Part shown: piece after piece, positions 7,364-9,472 of the stretch
How positions within the stretch are numbered: the first letter of the stretch is position 1
Layout of the letters: each line of letters begins with the position of its first letter
DNA from: JBJXHC01 sp964538485
GTDB lineage: Bacteria; Bacteroidota; Ignavibacteria; UBA10030; UBA6906
Assembly (NCBI GenBank): GCA_964538485.1
Contig: CAZIHJ010000111.1
Span: 1-9,472 of the forward strand
DNA: 9,472 nucleotides
Direction of reading: 5' to 3'
The notes under the pieces: generated by a model
What the model was told of the DNA's origin: nothing
What the model saw: only the letters and a program-made list of their open reading frames with translations
The model's database searches: none
Program-made: the position numbers and the translations under genes

Positions 7364-7412
7364 GATTGACGGTTGTGGGATTGAACCATTGACAATTGCG
7401 CAACTGGCAATT
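7364..7412. repeat. Short ATTGA-rich spacer with a small inverted repeat
   Basis: The 65-base gap between pyrG and the secreted-protein gene contains three ATTGA units (near 7365, 7379 and 7388). It also has a 6-base inverted repeat, AATTGC (7394-7399) and GCAATT (7407-7412), around a 7-base loop. There is no T-tract, so it is not a standard terminator. It resembles the degenerate ATTGAC/CAATTG tandem spacers seen in some Bacteroidota-type genomes, but the copies are too few to be sure. Confidence 0.3.
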
Positions 7413-7416
7413 ATCT

Positions 7417-7420
7417 GGAG
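7417..7420 (+). promoter_or_regulatory. Ribosome binding site deciding the GTG start of the secreted propeller gene
   Basis: GGAG sits 8 bases before the GTG at 7429. That GTG opens directly onto a signal peptide. A longer reading from TTG at 7396 would have no ribosome binding site and would put 11 polar residues before the signal peptide, so GTG 7429 is preferred. Confidence 0.65.
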
Positions 7421-7428
7421 TGAACACT

Positions 7429-8739
7429 GTGCGAACGCGGATCAGATCGTTCTTCATCTGTGTAATGTTGAGTGGAATGTTATTCCTTCCTGACCTGGGT
7501 AAGTCTCAAGATCATTGGACGGAAATTCCCCTTCCAATCACGGACCCCAGCCTCTCAGTTATTTCCTTTGCAGATTCTTCACATGGATGCCTTTGCGGAC
7601 AGAACAATGCTTTCCTGTACACTTCTGACAACGGAATGAGTTGGAATACAGATCTAATTCCGTCGGCAGTGCCAATATCAAACTGTAAACTCGTTTCAGA
7701 CAGTGTGGCCTGGGCCTTTGGATTTGGGTTGAGCACACAGAGTGTCATCCTTAGAAGTACCGATCGGGGAAACACCTGGGTGCAAATCGACCTTCCCGAA
7801 ACTCTAGTCGTGTTGGGGGTCGCATTCAGTTCAGAGAGCAACGCATGGCTCGCGACAACAACACATATGTGGGCAACAACTAACGGCGGGAATTCATGGA
7901 AGCAACGCGGGCAGTTGCTTGGCAGCTACAGCTCTTTTCCGTACAATCATTCGATTGAATTCTTCGACGACTCAATCGGATTCGTCGGTGGCAGCGGAGG
8001 CCCTGTTGTTACTGACTTCTTGCCACAAAAGACAACGGATGGCGGCTGGACATGGAACGTTGAATGGACGGGCTCCTTTCATGGTGGTGGTGGCGTTTGG
8101 AACTCCGGGCCTGTCCGGTTGTTAGACGGTGGGGTTTGCACCTTTTCATACGGATGGCGGGATGAGATTGGGGTAAGTGACTACGGACTTGTTCTGAGTT
8201 GGAATCGACTGCAAGATACACTCCTGGTGCGGATCCCGCAGTTTTCCATTGATCAGGCAAAGGGATTCACCTTGGATCATCAGAATATCTGGCTGCTCTG
8301 GAGCGGGTACGTGAGGCGAACAACAAACGGTGGGACTAACTGGGCAATCGACACCCTTCCGGTTCCTGTTTCAGAAATTCTTTATGACCTCGATGGTCAC
8401 AAGTATGCATTGGGCAACGGAAGACTCTTTCGATTAGATATGCAAGACAACATTGAGCAAGAAGATGCCTTCCCGCATCACTATGCATTGTGGCAAAACC
8501 ATCCCAATCCCTTCAATCCATCAACGCGGATAAACTACCAACTCCCGGAAAGAGAATTGGTCACTCTGAAGATATATGACATCCTCGGAAGAGAGATCGC
8601 TGTGCTCGTCAACGATGTCGAAGACCCCGGATTCAAGTCCATTGAATGGGATGCAACCAATTTGGCAAGCGGCGTGTACTTCTACCAATTGAAAGCTGGT
8701 CAGTACGTCAAGACGAAGAAGCTTATGCTCATAAGGTGA
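7429..8739 (+). CDS. Secreted Asp-box (BNR/YCF48-like) beta-propeller protein with type IX sorting domain
   Basis: This 436-residue protein is probably exported and released or attached at the cell surface by the type IX secretion system. Residues 1-27 form a signal peptide: basic RTRIR, then a hydrophobic core, with cleavage likely near KSQ/DHW. Five Asp-box-like motifs follow: TSDNGMSW (65-72), STDRGNTW (110-117), TTNGGNSW (150-157), TTDGGWTW (202-209) and TTNGGTNW (298-305), indicating a beta-propeller of the sialidase/YCF48 superfamily. No sialidase arginine triad or other catalytic set is obvious. The C-terminal 84 residues (from about 353) are a sorting domain with NHPNPFNPST, LKIYDILGREIAVLV and SGVYFYQLKAGQYVKTKKL. 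The gene seems to stand alone, and no secretion-machinery gene is in the window. The ligand or substrate is unknown; family-level assignment is confident, function is not. Confidence 0.85.
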   Translation: MRTRIRSFFICVMLSGMLFLPDLGKSQDHWTEIPLPITDPSLSVISFADSSHGCLCGQNNAFLYTSDNGMSWNTDLIPSAVPISNCKLVSDSVAWAFGFGLSTQSVILRSTDRGNTWVQIDLPETLVVLGVAFSSESNAWLATTTHMWATTNGGNSWKQRGQLLGSYSSFPYNHSIEFFDDSIGFVGGSGGPVVTDFLPQKTTDGGWTWNVEWTGSFHGGGGVWNSGPVRLLDGGVCTFSYGWRDEIGVSDYGLVLSWNRLQDTLLVRIPQFSIDQAKGFTLDHQNIWLLWSGYVRRTTNGGTNWAIDTLPVPVSEILYDLDGHKYALGNGRLFRLDMQDNIEQEDAFPHHYALWQNHPNPFNPSTRINYQLPERELVTLKIYDILGREIAVLVNDVEDPGFKSIEWDATNLASGVYFYQLKAGQYVKTKKLMLIR

Positions 8740-8759
8740 TGTCATATGGAGATTGCCTC

Positions 8760-8912
8760 TCGCAATCGCCGGCTGTGTGTGGAGGCAAAATCAAGCCGAG
8801 CTTTTGCGATTTCATCGACGTCCTCTATACTCCAGAGAAAGTAACCATCCGAAAGATGAAATCGCATGTAGCCCGAGCCAGCTTCATCCAGGTTCGTGTG
8901 TTGCGATTGCGA
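8760..8912. repeat. Nested inverted repeats in the intergenic region before the peroxiredoxin gene
   Basis: The 227-base gap 8740-8966 has no convincing gene but is strongly structured. An outer 10-base inverted repeat pairs 8760-8769 (core CGCAATCGC) with 8903-8912 (core GCGATTGCG). Inside it a perfect 12-base inverted repeat pairs TGCGATTTCATC (8805-8816) with GATGAAATCGCA (8855-8866). The arrangement could be a folded RNA leader, a small palindromic element remnant, or an operator pair around the candidate promoter at 8804-8831. None of these is proven by the sequence. Confidence 0.5.
8804..8831 (+). promoter_or_regulatory. Candidate promoter for the peroxiredoxin gene
   Basis: TTGCGA (8804-8809) and TATACT (8826-8831) are 16 bases apart and match the sigma70 consensus at four and five of six positions. 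The -35 box overlaps the left arm of the 12-base inverted repeat (8805-8816). Transcription would start near 8838, giving a leader of about 130 bases that includes the long hairpin at 8925-8950. This is a sequence match only. Confidence 0.35.
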
Positions 8913-8924
8913 ATGTTCTCTTTG

Positions 8925-8950
8925 GTACTTTCTCTTCAAAGAGAAAGTAC
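8925..8950. repeat. Near-perfect 12-base palindrome (hairpin) upstream of the peroxiredoxin gene
   Basis: GTACTTTCTCTT (8925-8936) and AAGAGAAAGTAC (8939-8950) are perfect inverted repeats separated by 2 bases, which in RNA gives an 11-base-pair stem with a TCAA loop. There is no T-tract after it, so a standard rho-independent terminator is unlikely. It ends 16 bases before the next ATG. The 10-mer AGAGAAAGTA in its right arm (8940-8949) also occurs upstream at 8834-8843. Confidence 0.7.
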
Positions 8951-8966
8951 TTACAACATATAACTC

Positions 8967-9472
8967 ATGCCCCGCTCCGATAACCTATACGAACTCCCTG
9001 AGAACATCCCCGTCCCTATTGACGACGGCGCGTGCGATCATCTTATGGGAATGAAAGTTCCGCCACTGGCTCTCACTTCAACTCATGGCCAGCGTGTCGA
9101 TCTGTCGGCGCTCAAAGGACGCACTGTCGTGTATTGCTACCCGCGCACCGGTCGGCCTGATGAAGATTCGCCCGCAGGCATGGATGCAATTCCCGGTGCG
9201 CGTGGGTGTACTCCGCAATCCTGCGCGTTCCGCGACCACTACAAGGAACTACAAGCCCACGGCGCACAGGTCTTCGGACTGAGCACCCAGGATACAGAGT
9301 ATCAACGCGAAGTAGCGGAGCGGCTGCATCTCCCCTTCGCACTCTTAAGCGACGAGCATCTCCTTTTCACCAATGCACTTCGGTTGCCAACATTCACCGT
9401 CGCTTCATTGACATTAATCCAACGTTTGACCCTTATTCTGAATGATGGTATCATTGAGAAAGTGTTCTATCC
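8967..9472 (+). CDS. Peroxiredoxin, Bcp/AhpC-TSA-like thiol peroxidase (3' end missing)
   Basis: This cytosolic thiol peroxidase, which reduces hydrogen peroxide or organic hydroperoxides, is cut by the window end after 168 residues. The frame from ATG 8967 has no stop up to base 9472. The thioredoxin-fold core shows LKGRTVVYCYPRTGRP (residues 49-64). It is followed by DAIPGARGCTPQSCAFRD, with probable peroxidatic Cys81 and, five residues on, Cys86 in the resolving position of atypical 2-Cys Bcp proteins. FGLSTQDTEYQREVAERLHLPFALLSD is split across the next segment, and LPTF and IIEKVFYP continue the family pattern. The loop before Cys81 is about 14 residues longer than in E. coli Bcp. There is no Shine-Dalgarno sequence, but the N-terminal DDGACDHL stretch looks like true family sequence, so the ATG is kept. 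The expected full length is about 190. Confidence 0.85.
   Translation, partial: MPRSDNLYELPENIPVPIDDGACDHLMGMKVPPLALTSTHGQRVDLSALKGRTVVYCYPRTGRPDEDSPAGMDAIPGARGCTPQSCAFRDHYKELQAHGAQVFGLSTQDTEYQREVAERLHLPFALLSDEHLLFTNALRLPTFTVASLTLIQRLTLILNDGIIEKVFY

Noticed and set aside
7389..7417. Perfect TTGACA at 7389-7394 as the -35 box of a promoter
   Set aside because: A -10 box at the right spacing would be the poor TATCTG at 7412-7417. It would overlap the Shine-Dalgarno sequence and leave a leader of only a few bases.
7396..7428. TTG start at 7396 for the secreted propeller gene
   Set aside because: GTG at 7429 has a well-placed GGAG and begins directly with a signal peptide. The TTG has no ribosome binding site and overlaps the small inverted repeat.
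8925..8950. The 26-base palindrome as a rho-independent terminator for the propeller gene
   Set aside because: The stem is AT-rich and no run of T follows it (TTACAACATA), so the standard terminator criteria are not met.
8646..8983. Short reading frames of 65-105 codons on both strands across 8740-8966
   Set aside because: They overlap the end of the propeller gene or the inverted repeats, lack ribosome binding sites and show no protein features.
9085..9445. Possible frameshift in the last gene, because short open frames exist in the other phases
   Set aside because: The frame from ATG 8967 reads through to the window end without a stop and carries the peroxiredoxin motifs continuously, so the gene is intact as far as seen.

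Overview
The window looks like chromosomal DNA of a Gram-negative bacterium of the Bacteroidota/Chlorobiota/Ignavibacteriota type. Two things point there. The protein at 7429-8739 ends in a type IX secretion sorting domain of the kind common in that group (NPFNPST, then YDILGRE, then SGVYFYQLKAG). A kdsB gene implies Kdo-containing lipopolysaccharide. All nine genes lie on the + strand. Both the first and last genes are cut by the window ends.

Layout. Bases 1-1811 hold a compact run: the 3' end of an alpha/beta-hydrolase esterase, a TerC/Alx-family membrane metal transporter, and a small YkvA-like DUF1232 membrane protein overlapping it by 4 bases. Bases 1812-2081 are non-coding and carry three related copies of a short palindromic intergenic repeat, followed by a plausible sigma70-like promoter. 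Bases 2082-7363 are one tight gene chain: Ste24-like M48 protease, PlsC-type acyltransferase, gatC, kdsB, a DUF502 membrane protein and pyrG. Three of its junctions are 4-base ATGA overlaps and the others are 14-15 bases. Bases 7429-8739 encode a secreted Asp-box beta-propeller protein with a type IX sorting tail. Bases 8740-8966 are non-coding but rich in nested inverted repeats and contain a candidate promoter. From 8967 to the end runs a peroxiredoxin gene, open at the window edge.

How they fit together. The central chain is a housekeeping and envelope operon. PyrG makes CTP, which KdsB uses to activate Kdo for lipopolysaccharide. PlsC makes phosphatidic acid, which is then activated with CTP. 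The M48 protease and DUF502 protein are membrane-resident. GatC is one small subunit of the Glu-tRNA(Gln)/Asp-tRNA(Asn) amidotransferase, and its partners GatA and GatB are not in the window.

I see no convincing new multi-gene system, phage, transposase, CRISPR array, tRNA or rRNA here. The less ordinary material is in the two intergenic regions and in the uncharacterised secreted propeller protein.
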